27,869 nt of DNA from JBBDNV01 sp040877415 (GTDB lineage: Bacteria; Planctomycetota; Planctomycetia; Pirellulales; PALSA-1355). Below the pieces are notes generated by a model. That model was not told the DNA's origin and searched no databases. It worked only from the letters and a program-made list of their open reading frames with translations. Below, one piece after another: positions 6,998 through 15,647 of this stretch (the stretch's first letter is position 1; each line of letters begins with the position of its first letter). Made by a program: the position numbers and the translations under genes. The stretch is from contig JBBDNV010000072.1 of assembly GCA_040877415.1 (NCBI GenBank), positions 1 to 27,869 of the forward strand, given 5' to 3'.

Positions 6998-8260
6998 ATG
7001 GCCGATTTGATTGCCCCGCACGGGGGTCTGGCAGAACCGGTTTGCTGCACCGTGGGTGCAGGCGAAGTCGACGCATTCAAAGCCGCGGCCGCCGGCCTGG
7101 TGAAAGTGCCTGTTTCGGACGGCGACCTGTCGACCGTCTATCGCTTTGGCGACGGCGCGCTTAGCCCGCTTACCGGGCCCATGGACAAGAAGACTTGGAA
7201 CCGCGTGCTCGACGAATCGGTTGTCGAATGCGGCGGCAAGCTCTACGCCTGGACCATTCCGCTGGCGCTGGCGGTCACCAGCCAAATGGCGGCCGGCTTG
7301 AAAGCGGGCCAGACGGTAGCGCTGACGAATTCGGCCGGCCGAATCGTGGCCACGCTCGACGTCAGCGACGTCTTTGAATGGGACAAGCCCCGCTATTTGA
7401 AGAGCGTCTACCTGACCGACCGCCTCGACCACCCCGGCGCCGATATGGTGCTCAAAGGCGACGCCGACAAGACGCACCTGGTGGGCGGGAAGCTGCGCGT
7501 GCTGCCGCAGCCCAAGCATCCCAAGTTCGGCAAGTACGTGCTCTCGCCGCGCGAGGTCCGCAAGCTCCTGGCCGGCAAAGGCTGGGACCGCGCGGTGGCT
7601 TTTCAAACGCGCAATCCCCTGCACCGGGCCCACGAATATGCGCTCGTGTACGGCCTGGAGGCGCTGTTGAAAGAGGGTCACAACGCCGGCGCCGTGCTCA
7701 ATCCGCTGATCGGCGAAACCAAGGGTGACGACGTGCACGCCGACGTGCGCATGCACACGTACGAGGCGTTGATCGAGAAGCGCGCCTTGGGCCAGGGCGA
7801 CAGCGATCCCGAGTTGTGGGGTCCGCGCGGCGAGTCGGTGCCCGACCGCGTGCTGCTGTTGGGCCTCGACATCAAGATGTTCTACGGCGGTCCGAAGGAG
7901 GCGATCATGCACGCCATTTACCGCCAGAACTACGGCTTTACCGACATCGTCATCGGCCGCAAGCACGCCGACGCGCCGTACCACGACGGCACGCCGATCT
8001 GGGGCGACTTCGACGCCCAGGAGATTTTTGGCAAGCTCAAGGGCGAGCTACAGATCCGCCCGCTCAAGGTCGGCTTCGCCGCTTTCTACGAGTCGGTCCA
8101 CCGCGTCGACCTGATGGAAAACCACAAGGAGGAGAAGCCGGTGATCATCTCCGGCAAGGACGTGCGCAAGACCCTCCTGGAAGGCCAAACCGTCGATCCC
8201 CGCATCATGCGCGAAAGCACGTCCAAAATCCTGGCCGAAGCGATGTCCGGGCAGGGATAG
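6998..8260 (+). CDS. sat: Sulfate adenylyltransferase (ATP sulfurylase)
   Basis: This 420-residue enzyme makes adenosine 5'-phosphosulfate (APS) and pyrophosphate from ATP and sulfate, the first step of sulfate activation. It is the single-subunit Sat type, not the CysD/CysN heterodimer. Motifs are QTRNPLHRAHEYAL (203-216), which holds the two catalytic histidines; VLNPLIGETKGDDV; and IVIGRKHADAPYH. The size (about 390-420) suits the version lacking an APS-kinase domain. The ATG at 6998 follows AAGGA by 7 bases; the in-frame extension upstream covers the promoter and is discarded. The APS would be used by the CysH encoded convergently downstream, which prefers APS by its motifs, so no APS kinase is needed. 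A dissimilatory role is unlikely: no aprAB or dsr genes are present. Confidence 0.96.
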   Translation: MADLIAPHGGLAEPVCCTVGAGEVDAFKAAAAGLVKVPVSDGDLSTVYRFGDGALSPLTGPMDKKTWNRVLDESVVECGGKLYAWTIPLALAVTSQMAAGLKAGQTVALTNSAGRIVATLDVSDVFEWDKPRYLKSVYLTDRLDHPGADMVLKGDADKTHLVGGKLRVLPQPKHPKFGKYVLSPREVRKLLAGKGWDRAVAFQTRNPLHRAHEYALVYGLEALLKEGHNAGAVLNPLIGETKGDDVHADVRMHTYEALIEKRALGQGDSDPELWGPRGESVPDRVLLLGLDIKMFYGGPKEAIMHAIYRQNYGFTDIVIGRKHADAPYHDGTPIWGDFDAQEIFGKLKGELQIRPLKVGFAAFYESVHRVDLMENHKEEKPVIISGKDVRKTLLEGQTVDPRIMRESTSKILAEAMSGQG

Positions 8261-8317
8261 GCTCGAAACCAAAGGCCTGGCTGGCTTTGCGAGGTTGATG
8301 ATTTCGAGTCCGCAGCA

Positions 8318-8393
8318 CACTAACCCGAAGCGCCAGCGAGGGGAAAAGCCACGGCGGTCTCAAGCGCACCCTCGCTGGCGCTTCGGGCTAGTG
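8318..8393. repeat. Long REP-like palindrome between convergent sat and rrf2
   Basis: A 25-bp arm (8318-8342) is complementary to 8369-8393 at 24 of 25 positions, with a 26-base loop. Each arm carries the CCCTCGCTGGCGCTTCGGG motif seen near the left edge. The transcript would form a very stable hairpin on either strand, so it may stop transcription of sat and of rrf2. There is no strong U-run after either arm. Confidence 0.8.
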
Positions 8394-8395
8394 AC

Positions 8396-8824
8396 TTAAA
8401 TGTAAAACATGTTCTCTGAGTGCCGCGGGATGCGCGAGACCAGGTCGGCAAACGTGATCGAGTACAGTGCGTCGTGCTGCACTTGAGCCACTTCGCGCCA
8501 GGCATCCACGAGCACCCGCGCGGTCGACGATTGGGGGGAAGTGTTGCTCGTGACTTCGCCTTCCTGTCCTTCGATGACCGCCATCACTTCGCCCAGCGTG
8601 ATTCCCTCCGGCGGTTTGACGAGCTGATAGCCGCCGCTGGCGCCGCGCGTGCTGGCCACGAACCCGGCCCCTTTGAGCTGCAACAGGATCTGCACCAGAA
8701 ACCGCGACGGAATGCCGTGCTCGGCGGCGATCGAGCGAATGCGCACCGGCTCGCGCGAACCGTAGTGCGCGGCCAATTCGAGCATGGCCAGGCAGGCATA
8801 TTCGGTCTTGGCCGATAACTTCAT
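8396..8824 (-). CDS. Rrf2-family transcriptional regulator without cluster cysteines
   Basis: This 142-residue winged-helix regulator begins MKLSAKTEYACLAMLELA, the family signature. The recognition helix is in PSRFLVQILLQLKGAGFV, the wing in STRGASGGYQL, and the GEVMAVIEGQ helix follows. The C-terminal half has no cysteine; the only one is Cys11. It therefore cannot hold the Fe-S cluster of IscR or NsrR. This resembles the cysteine-metabolism regulator CymR, which lacks a cluster and works with O-acetylserine sulfhydrylase. It lies 75 bases after cysH on the same strand and converges on sat, so control of sulfate assimilation is a reasonable inference. The ATG at 8824 has GGTGG upstream. A target site is not proven. 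Confidence 0.88.
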   Translation of the reverse strand: MKLSAKTEYACLAMLELAAHYGSREPVRIRSIAAEHGIPSRFLVQILLQLKGAGFVASTRGASGGYQLVKPPEGITLGEVMAVIEGQEGEVTSNTSPQSSTARVLVDAWREVAQVQHDALYSITFADLVSRIPRHSENMFYI

Positions 8825-8899
8825 GCGAACGAACCACCGCGAAAGCCACGACGCGAGGCAACTCGGACGGGCACGCCGCCCGTGGCACCGGATGCCGCT

Positions 8900-9703
8900 T
8901 TAGTCGTCCTTCGTATGCAGACCGCACTCGGTCTTGGCCGTGCCGCTCCAGCGGCCCGCCCGCTCGTCCTCGCCGAACATCACCGCGCGCGTGCACGGCC
9001 AGCAGCCGATGCTCGCGTATCCTTGATCGTGCAGCGGATTATAAGGGATATCGTGCTCGGTGATCAGCTTCCAGACGTCATTCTTGGTCCAATTGGCCAA
9101 GGGGCTGATCTTTACCAGCCCGAATTTCTTGTCCCAACCGACGATCGGCGCGCCGGCCCGGTCGCTGCTCTGGTCGCGGCGGATCCCGCTCATCCAGGCG
9201 TGCCAGCCCGCGATACTTTCGCGCAGCACTTTCACCTTGCGGTCGAAGCAGCACTGGTCCGGATTTTTCTGATAGAGCGGGCCGCCGTGGCGGGCTTCGT
9301 ACTCCTCGACGGTCGTCTCGGGCTGCTTCAATTCGACCTCGATGCCGTAGCGCTTGGCGATCCGGTCGCGCAGTTCGAGCGTCTCTTTGAACTGGTAACC
9401 GGTGTCGAGGTTGAAGACGTAGGTGCTGGGGTCGATTTCCGCCAGCATGTGCAGGATCGCGCACCCTTCAGGGCCAAAGGCCGTCGCCATGGTCAGTTTC
9501 GGGGCGTATTTTTCAACCGCCCAGGCGATGATCTCCTGCGGTGTGGCCGTTTCCAGCCGCCGGCTGTGCTCCTTGAGCTCTTCCAAGAGCTGCGGCGCGG
9601 CGGCAATCGGCGCCGCGGACGGCCTTTGCTCGGGCACGACGGGCAGTTGCGTGGGGGCCGGGCTGATCGACGTCGTCATGGCAAAGCTGAAACCGGTGGC
9701 CAT
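8900..9703 (-). CDS. cysH: Thioredoxin-dependent adenylylsulfate (APS) reductase
   Basis: This 267-residue enzyme reduces APS to sulfite and AMP. After a variable proline-rich leader (1-37) comes the PAPS-reductase fold: MATAFGPEGCAILHM (phosphate loop), FNLDTGYQFKETLEL and MSGIRRDQS. Two cysteine pairs, Cys151-Cys152 and Cys234/Cys237 (CWPC), form the CC...CxxC site of a [4Fe-4S] cluster, which separates APS reductases from cluster-free PAPS reductases of enterobacteria. The catalytic cysteine is in the terminal ECGLH (Cys260). The ATG at 9703 is used; the ATG at 9679 is equally possible, since neither has a clear ribosome site and the leader is not conserved. It is first in a cysH-rrf2 unit with a promoter at 9729-9757. 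Confidence 0.93.
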   Translation of the reverse strand: MATGFSFAMTTSISPAPTQLPVVPEQRPSAAPIAAAPQLLEELKEHSRRLETATPQEIIAWAVEKYAPKLTMATAFGPEGCAILHMLAEIDPSTYVFNLDTGYQFKETLELRDRIAKRYGIEVELKQPETTVEEYEARHGGPLYQKNPDQCCFDRKVKVLRESIAGWHAWMSGIRRDQSSDRAGAPIVGWDKKFGLVKISPLANWTKNDVWKLITEHDIPYNPLHDQGYASIGCWPCTRAVMFGEDERAGRWSGTAKTECGLHTKDD

Positions 9704-9728
9704 TGGGCGAATGCCAGATCCGAATCGA

Positions 9729-9757
9729 ATGATATCTATGTTACTAATCTAAGTCAA
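9729..9757 (-). promoter_or_regulatory. cysH-rrf2 promoter
   Basis: On the minus strand TTGACT (9752-9757) and TATCAT (9729-9734) are 17 bases apart, close to consensus. The transcript should begin near 9722, about 20 bases before the ATG at 9703. Just upstream of the -35, GATAGT occurs twice 10 bases apart, and AGTCA/TGACT form a short dyad overlapping the -35; this could be the binding site of the Rrf2 protein encoded downstream. The AT-rich patch stands out from its GC-rich surroundings. Confidence 0.55.
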
Positions 9758-9963
9758 CTATCGATGACTATCAAATTCCTATCGTCCCGTGGGCGAGGGG
9801 TTCTTCAGTTAGTGCCCATGCTGCTGGTTGAGCCGGATGGCGGCGATTTGTCGCAAGTCCTTACCTCGCTTGGCACTTGACGCGCCGCTGGCGACGCGTC
9901 ATGTTGAAAACGAGCCGAATTTTGCCTCCGTTGTCCTCGTGCTTCCCGTGGGTAGCTCACCAA

Positions 9964-11463
9964 ATGGCAAAGGCCAAGCGCGCCTACCTGGCAATTGACA
10001 TCGGAGCTTCAAGCGGGCGCCATGTGGCGGGGCTGTTTGACGGCGCGCGGCTCCAACTGGCCGAGGTTTATCGCTTCGAAAACGGCCCGGTTGCCGCGGC
10101 GGGGCACCTTTATTGGGACCTGCTCGGGCAGTGGCAAAACGTTTGTCACGGGCTGCGTGCCGCGGCGGCGGCCGAGCTGGGAGAAATCGCCAGCCTGGGC
10201 GTCGACACCTGGGGCGTCGACTTCGCTCTGCTAGGCCAGGGCGACGAGCTGCTCGCGAACCCGGCGCACTATCGCGATCCGCGCACCGACGGATTGCTCG
10301 AGCGCGCTTTTGCCGTGGTGCCGCGCGAAAAAATATTCGCCCAGACCGGCCTGCAGTTCATGCCGTTCAACACGCTCTATCAACTGTGGGCCATGCGACT
10401 GGCCGGTTCGCCGCTGCTGGACGCGGCCGAACGGCTGTTGATGATGCCCGACGCGTTCCATTGGCTGCTGACCGGCGAAAAATCGAACGAGTTCACCAAT
10501 GCCACGACCACGCAGTTCTTCAATCCGCAAGAAGGCCGGTGGGCCGTCGAGCTGTTGGAAAGTTTCGACATTCCAGCGCGGATTGTGGGAGGCATCACGC
10601 CGCCGGGAACGAAGCTGGGGCCGCTGCGCGCGCAGGTTGCGGCGGAAACCGGTCTGGCCGGCGTCAACGTCGTGTTGCCGGGCACGCACGATACGGCCAG
10701 CGCCGTGGCCGCCGTGCCGGCCGCCGGCGCTCCCGTGCAAAAGCCCGACTGGTGCTACATCAGCTCCGGCACCTGGTCGCTGATGGGGGTGGAAGTGCCC
10801 CGGGCGGTGATCAACGACAAGTGCCTGGAATTGAATTTCACCAACGAAGGGGGCATCGGCGGCACGACGCGCCTCTTGAAGAACATCGCCGGGCTGTGGC
10901 TCGTGCAAGAGTGCCGCCAGGTCTGGAACAACTCGGGCCGCAACTACAGTTGGGACGATTTGAATCGGCTCGCCGCCAAAGCACCGCCGCTGGCCTCGAT
11001 CATCGATCCGGACGACCGGTCGTTTCTGGCGCCGGCCGACATGCCCGAGGCGATCCGCGCCTATTGCCGCCGCACGGGTCAAACCGTTCCCGGCGACGAG
11101 GGGTCGATCATGCGCTGCGCGCTCGAAAGCCTGGCTCTTCGCTACCGGCTGGTGTTCGGCTGGCTCGAAGAGCTCACCGGCTCGCGGATAAGCACGATTC
11201 ACATTGTCGGCGGCGGCACACGGAACCGGCAACTTTGCCAGGCCACGGCCGATGCCTGCGGGCGCGTCGTATTGGCCGGACCGGCGGAAGCGACGGCGAT
11301 CGGCAACGTGCTGGTGCAGGCGATCGCCGCGGGCGACCTTGCCTCGATCGCCGAAGCCCGCGAGCTGGTGCGCACGAGCTTCCCACCGGTGCGCTACGAG
11401 CCGCAGGCAGGTGCCGCGTGGGACGACGCCTATCAAAGATTTCTCACCATGGTGAAACCATGA
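9964..11463 (+). CDS. rhaB: Rhamnulokinase-like FGGY sugar kinase
   Basis: This 499-residue kinase of the FGGY family should phosphorylate L-rhamnulose at O1. Diagnostic stretches resemble RhaB rather than xylulo- or glycerol kinase: LAIDIGASSGRH (9-20) for the first phosphate loop, GVDTWGVDFALL (79-90), MPFNTLYQL (133-141), the catalytic base Asp243 in GTHDTASAVAAVP, YISSGTWSLMG (265-275) and HIVGGGTRNRQL (413-424). The ATG at 9964 starts immediately before the ATPase fold; 29 upstream codons are open but unlike the family. No isomerase or aldolase gene (rhaA, rhaD) is nearby, so the rest of the route would be elsewhere. The stop overlaps the next gene in ATGA. Another deoxy- or ketosugar substrate cannot be excluded. 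Confidence 0.88.
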   Translation: MAKAKRAYLAIDIGASSGRHVAGLFDGARLQLAEVYRFENGPVAAAGHLYWDLLGQWQNVCHGLRAAAAAELGEIASLGVDTWGVDFALLGQGDELLANPAHYRDPRTDGLLERAFAVVPREKIFAQTGLQFMPFNTLYQLWAMRLAGSPLLDAAERLLMMPDAFHWLLTGEKSNEFTNATTTQFFNPQEGRWAVELLESFDIPARIVGGITPPGTKLGPLRAQVAAETGLAGVNVVLPGTHDTASAVAAVPAAGAPVQKPDWCYISSGTWSLMGVEVPRAVINDKCLELNFTNEGGIGGTTRLLKNIAGLWLVQECRQVWNNSGRNYSWDDLNRLAAKAPPLASIIDPDDRSFLAPADMPEAIRAYCRRTGQTVPGDEGSIMRCALESLALRYRLVFGWLEELTGSRISTIHIVGGGTRNRQLCQATADACGRVVLAGPAEATAIGNVLVQAIAAGDLASIAEARELVRTSFPPVRYEPQAGAAWDDAYQRFLTMVKP

Positions 11464-11864
11464 ACCGTATTGCGCTTGGGGCCACCGCGATCATTGTCGT
11501 GCGTCAGTTCGTCGCCCAGTTGCACGGCATGGCTCACGAAGAGCTGGGCGTCGGATTGGCAGCCTGGCAATGGGCATTCGTGTATATCGTAATTGCCGCC
11601 GCCCCGCTGGTGGCGCTGGTGCTGTATTGGACCCGGTTCGCCCGGTTCGGGGCGCTGCTGTTGGGCGTTTCGATGCTGGCCGGGATGTTGTTTGGGATTT
11701 ATTTCCACTTCATCGCCGTCAGTCCCGACAATGTCGCCCACTTGCCCGCGGGCCACGGCCACGGGTTTTTCATCGCCACGGCAATCGCGCTGGTGCCGAT
11801 TGAAATAGCCGGCACGGCGTACGGGTTTTGGAGTTGGAATAAGCTCCCGGCGGCGCGCTCGTAG
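11460..11864 (+). CDS. Small four-TM, histidine-containing membrane protein
   Basis: I do not recognise this 134-residue protein. It has four hydrophobic segments, roughly residues 4-18, 36-58, 66-86 and 104-124. A loop between segments 3 and 4 reads AHLPAGHGHGFF, and HGMAH follows the first segment, giving several histidines near membrane boundaries that could bind a metal. The start ATG overlaps the rhaB stop as ATGA, so translation is coupled to the kinase. It could be a transport accessory or a general integral membrane protein that only shares a transcript with rhaB; sequence alone does not decide. Hydrophobicity, coupled start and compact length make it a real gene. Confidence 0.75.
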   Translation: MNRIALGATAIIVVRQFVAQLHGMAHEELGVGLAAWQWAFVYIVIAAAPLVALVLYWTRFARFGALLLGVSMLAGMLFGIYFHFIAVSPDNVAHLPAGHGHGFFIATAIALVPIEIAGTAYGFWSWNKLPAARS

Positions 11865-11888
11865 CGAGTTCAGCCCCCGGCATGGCGA

Positions 11889-14105
11889 TCAGTCGAGATA
11901 CAGAAACTCGTTGGCGTTGAACAGCGCCAAACAGAAGTCGACGAGCGCGGCCGCGGCCAGTGGATCGTCGGGCTTCGGCCCATCGAGCGGCAGTGCGAGC
12001 GAATCGACCTGGCGCCCCTCGTCGCGCAAGCGCTGCGCCTGACGCGACAGAAACTCACGCCCGCGGCGAATCTCATCCTCGCCCGCCGGCCGATTGAAGA
12101 CGCGCCAATACGCCTGCCGTATCGCGCGCGAGTCCGATTCCGTGCCGGATACGTGCTGAGCGACCGCGCCGGCCAGCCAACGGGCACACTCGAGGCTCAA
12201 CTGGGAGTTGAACTGCGTGAGCGATTGCGTGGCCGTGGTCGACTCGTGCCGCATCGCGCAACTGGCGTTCGTGTCCGGCCGATCGAAGACGTCGAACAGC
12301 GGATAGCGCAGATTGCGCCGCACGAACAGGTAGATGCCGCGGCGGCGATGATCTTCCCCGTCGCCACTCACGTTCCATTGATCCTTGAGCAAAGTCTCGG
12401 TCACTTCGGGCGCCAGTGGCGGACGGATGCCGGGTCCGCCGGTTCGAACCGACAGCTTGTCGCAGGCCACGAGCATCGCGTCGCGAATCGCTTCGCCCTC
12501 GAGCCGCCGCCGCGAGCGGCGCCACAGCCACGCGTTTTGGGGATCGGCCGCTTGCGAGCGATTCCGGATTTCGCGGGCAGCGGCGATTTGCTCCGCCGAC
12601 CACTGGGCGTCGAACGGCGCGCACGCCAGGCGATAGGCGCGCGAGGTGACGATCAGCCGGTGCATCGACTTGAAGCTCCAACCGTCGGCCACAAATCGCC
12701 GCGCGAGCCAGTCGAGCAGCTCAGGATGCGTCGGCTCGGCCCCCATCACGCCAAAGTCGCTCGGATTGGCGGCCAGGCCCACGCCGAAATGCCACTGCCA
12801 CAGCCGATTGACGATCACCCGGGCCACCAGCGGATGATCGGGCTTCGTGAGCCATCGGGCCAACTCGGCGCGGGGACGATCGGGCCGCTCGGTTGCCAGT
12901 TCGCCATCGGCCGCCAAAATGCGCGGAAACGAACCATTGACAACGGGGCCGGGCTGCCGGAAATCGCCCCGCAGCCAGACGTGCGCCTCGCGCGGCTCGC
13001 CGTCGCGCATGACGCGGCCCTCGGCCAGCCTCGGCAGCGGCGGCGCGTCTTTGAGGAGTCTTGCCAGTTGGCGGTGTTCGTCGTTGTAGTCGTTACCCAA
13101 TTCCCCGAGGATTTGTTTGAGCGTGGGATACACGTCGGGGTTTTTCTGACGGAATCGCTCGCGGCCGATCGTCTCCAGCTCCTCCCGCCGCGCATCGGCT
13201 TCGCGGTATTTCGGATCGCGGACCGCTTCGGCGGCGCGGCGCGCGGCCAGCTCGCCGGCCGTCGGAATCGGATGGTCGCGAAAGATGGTGGCCGACTCGA
13301 AGAACGCCCGCAGACGATAGAAGTCCTGGATGCGAATCGGATCGTACTTGTGGTCGTGGCACTGGGCGCAGCCAAACTGCACGGCCAGAAACACGCTGCC
13401 CACCGTGGCCGCCATTTCGTTGAGCACCACGTGCCGCCGCTCTTCCTGCAGATTGATGTCGGGCATGTCGGGCCCGCACAAAAGAAAGCCCGTGGCCACC
13501 GCCGCCTGCGGATCGTCCGGGAAGAGCTCGTCGCCGGCCAACTGCAGCCGGATGAATTCGTCGTAGGGCATGTCGCGGTTCAGGGCGTCGATCACCCAGT
13601 CGCGATACCGCCAGGCGTTCGGCCGCTCCAGGTCGTGCTCGAAACCGTCGGTTTCGGCAAACCGCGCCAGGTCGAGCCAGTGCTGGGCAAAGCGCTCGCC
13701 GTAAGCGGGCGAAGCGAGCAGGCGATCGACCAGCTTTTCATAGGCATCCGGCGAGTCGTCGGCCAGAAACTCTTCGATCTGCTTGGGAGTCGGCGGCAGA
13801 CCGGCGAGATCGAACGAGACGCGACGCAACAAAATCGCCTTGCCCGCCGGCGGCAACGGTTCGACCGAGTTGGCGTCCATGGCCGACTTGACGAACGCGT
13901 CGATCGGATGGTTGCGCCACCGCGCGTCGTTGACGACGGGCGGCTCGAATGCGCCGATCGGGAGGTACGCCCAATGGCTGCGCTCATCGTCGGTGATGGG
14001 AACTTCTTTCAGATCGGCGGACGTTTCGGCGGCGCGGGGGCGATGGGACGCGCTTAGCGCCACGGCGACCGCCAGGGAAACAGCGGCGGCGCGAAAAACC
14101 TTCAT
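11889..14105 (-). CDS. Planctomycete DUF1549/DUF1553 (PSD1-family) exported protein
   Basis: This 738-residue secreted protein has a signal peptide (1-26, cleavage near RAAE). DUF1549 spans about 65-270 (HPIDAFVKSAMDAN, RRVSFDLAGLPPTPKQIEEF, ASPAYGERFAQHWLDLARFAETDG) and DUF1553 about 430-735 (RAELARWLTKPDHPLVARVIVNRLWQ, SDFGVMGAEPTHPELLDWLA, and the C-terminal FCLALFNANEFLYLD). It contains one heme-c motif, Cys246-Ala-Gln-Cys-His250, inside DUF1549. The N-terminal planctomycete cytochrome C module present in long family members is absent. The start overlaps the upstream DUF1501 stop by four bases, the usual gene pair in planctomycetes. The pair's biochemical role is unknown; a periplasmic redox or substrate-handling function is only inferred. 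Confidence 0.93.
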   Translation of the reverse strand: MKVFRAAAVSLAVAVALSASHRPRAAETSADLKEVPITDDERSHWAYLPIGAFEPPVVNDARWRNHPIDAFVKSAMDANSVEPLPPAGKAILLRRVSFDLAGLPPTPKQIEEFLADDSPDAYEKLVDRLLASPAYGERFAQHWLDLARFAETDGFEHDLERPNAWRYRDWVIDALNRDMPYDEFIRLQLAGDELFPDDPQAAVATGFLLCGPDMPDINLQEERRHVVLNEMAATVGSVFLAVQFGCAQCHDHKYDPIRIQDFYRLRAFFESATIFRDHPIPTAGELAARRAAEAVRDPKYREADARREELETIGRERFRQKNPDVYPTLKQILGELGNDYNDEHRQLARLLKDAPPLPRLAEGRVMRDGEPREAHVWLRGDFRQPGPVVNGSFPRILAADGELATERPDRPRAELARWLTKPDHPLVARVIVNRLWQWHFGVGLAANPSDFGVMGAEPTHPELLDWLARRFVADGWSFKSMHRLIVTSRAYRLACAPFDAQWSAEQIAAAREIRNRSQAADPQNAWLWRRSRRRLEGEAIRDAMLVACDKLSVRTGGPGIRPPLAPEVTETLLKDQWNVSGDGEDHRRRGIYLFVRRNLRYPLFDVFDRPDTNASCAMRHESTTATQSLTQFNSQLSLECARWLAGAVAQHVSGTESDSRAIRQAYWRVFNRPAGEDEIRRGREFLSRQAQRLRDEGRQVDSLALPLDGPKPDDPLAAAALVDFCLALFNANEFLYLD

Positions 14106-15544
14106 GCCAGGATCTCCGTCACGACGCGGCCGGCCACGTCGGTCAAGCGCTCGTTGCGGCCGTTGCGCAGATAGGTGAGCTGTTCGTGATCGAGCCCCAG
14201 CAGGTAGAGGATGGTGGCGTGCAGGTCGTGCACGTGAACCTTGCCTTCGGCGGCTCGCAGCCCGAACGGATCGGTCGCGCCGTAAGCGAATCCGCCGCGC
14301 ACCTTGGCGCCGGCCAGCCAGACGGTGTAGCCCCAGGGATTGTGGTCGCGTCCCTTGCCTTGTTCGCTCATCGGCATGCGGCCGAACTCGCCGCCCCAGA
14401 TCACGAGCGTATCGTCCAGCAGGCCCCGGCGTCTCAAATCGCGAAGCAGGCCGGCTACCGGCTTGTCGGTTTTGCGGCAATACTCGGAGTGATTTTTCAA
14501 GACGTCGTTGTGGGCGTCCCAGCCGTTGGTGTCGCCCGAATAAAGCTGCACGAAGCGGACGCCGCGTTCCACCAGACGCCGCGCGAGCAGGCAGCGTCGG
14601 CCGAACTCTTCGGTGTCCTTCTCGCCGATGCCGTACATTTCCAAGGTCTCGGCCGACTCGTCGGCAAAGTCGACGACTGCCGGGGCCGCGGCCTGCATGC
14701 GAAACGCCAGCTCGTAGGCCTCGATCCGCGCTTCCAGTTGGCCGTCGGCGCCCTTTGATTCACTTTGCCGCCGGTTGAGATCGCGCAGTAGCTCGATGGT
14801 GCCCTGCTGCTGAGGGGCACTGATCTGGCGTTGCGGGCGAAGATCGACGACCGGCGCCGGCCCAGGGCGAAACGTCGTTCCTTGATAGGTGGCCGGCAAA
14901 TAGCCGTTGCCCCAGGCCACCGGGCCTCCCTTGATTCCGCCGCCCGGATCGGGCAGCACGACGAACGCCGGCAGGCTGTCGTTTTCGGTCCCCAGTCCGT
15001 AGCTGACCCAACTGCCCAGGCTCGGCCGGCCCATCAAAACGCTGCCGGTGTTCATCTGGTAGACGCTTTGGGGATGATTCACGCTGTCGCCGTGGCAACC
15101 GCGCAGCACGCACAGCTCGTCGGCCACCTCGGAGACGTGCGGCAGAAAATCGCTGATCGGCAAGCCTGATTCGCCGCGCGGACGAAACGGCTTGACGGGT
15201 CCCAATAGCGGGTTTTGCGCTACCTTGCGACGGGTCATTACCGGTCCGACGCTCTCAGGCAGCGGCTGGCCGGCATACTCGATCAGCTCGGGCTTGGGAT
15301 CGAACAGGTCGACGTGGCTCGGCCCGCCGTGCATGAATAGATAAATGACGCGCCGCGCGCGGGGCTCGACGTGCGACGGTTTGGGCGCCAAGGGGCGCGA
15401 GCGGACGTCGCCCTTCGCCGCGTGCAACAGGCGATCGCCCGAAAGCAGCGAAGCCAAGGCAATCGCTCCCAGCCCGCCTCCGGCCTGAGCGAGAAACTCG
15501 CGGCGGCTCGAACAGCGGCTTTGCGCGGCGAGATGAGGGGGCAT
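14102..15544 (-). CDS. DUF1501 Tat-exported protein (sulfatase-like fold)
   Basis: This 480-residue protein starts with a twin-arginine signal, Ser-Arg-Arg-Glu-Phe-Leu at 13-18, followed by a hydrophobic stretch AGGGLGAIALASLLSG. The DUF1501 domain fills the rest. It belongs to the alkaline-phosphatase-like superfamily, with FMHGGPSHVDLFDPKPEL, SEVADELCVLRGCHGDSVNHP, QLYSGDTNGWDAHND, VIWGGEFGRMPMSEQGKGRDHNPWGY and HDLHATILYLLGLDHEQLTY as recognisable blocks. The Tat route suggests a cofactor or metal is inserted before export. The ATG at 15544 has GGAG about 10 bases upstream. It is promoter-proximal to its DUF1553 partner; the ATGA overlap implies coordinated amounts. The substrate is not known. 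Confidence 0.94.
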   Translation of the reverse strand: MPPHLAAQSRCSSRREFLAQAGGGLGAIALASLLSGDRLLHAAKGDVRSRPLAPKPSHVEPRARRVIYLFMHGGPSHVDLFDPKPELIEYAGQPLPESVGPVMTRRKVAQNPLLGPVKPFRPRGESGLPISDFLPHVSEVADELCVLRGCHGDSVNHPQSVYQMNTGSVLMGRPSLGSWVSYGLGTENDSLPAFVVLPDPGGGIKGGPVAWGNGYLPATYQGTTFRPGPAPVVDLRPQRQISAPQQQGTIELLRDLNRRQSESKGADGQLEARIEAYELAFRMQAAAPAVVDFADESAETLEMYGIGEKDTEEFGRRCLLARRLVERGVRFVQLYSGDTNGWDAHNDVLKNHSEYCRKTDKPVAGLLRDLRRRGLLDDTLVIWGGEFGRMPMSEQGKGRDHNPWGYTVWLAGAKVRGGFAYGATDPFGLRAAEGKVHVHDLHATILYLLGLDHEQLTYLRNGRNERLTDVAGRVVTEILA

Positions 15545-15647
15545 CTGGTGGCACTCCGGGAAGCATTTGGAAAGCTTGAACCGGCGGGCCTTTAGCCTAC
15601 CACGATGGCAAGCCATTCTCAACGCGTCGCAAGCGGCCCGCGATCGA

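Noticed and set aside
9872..9901. Possible sigma-54 element and inverted repeat before rhaB
   Set aside because: TGGCAC has GC at the right distance but the -12 element lacks the TT, and the TGACGCG/CGCGTCA repeat overlaps it. Too weak to call.
12153..14057. Plus-strand open frame of 634 codons
   Set aside because: It is the reverse complement of the DUF1549/DUF1553 gene and carries no recognisable domain.
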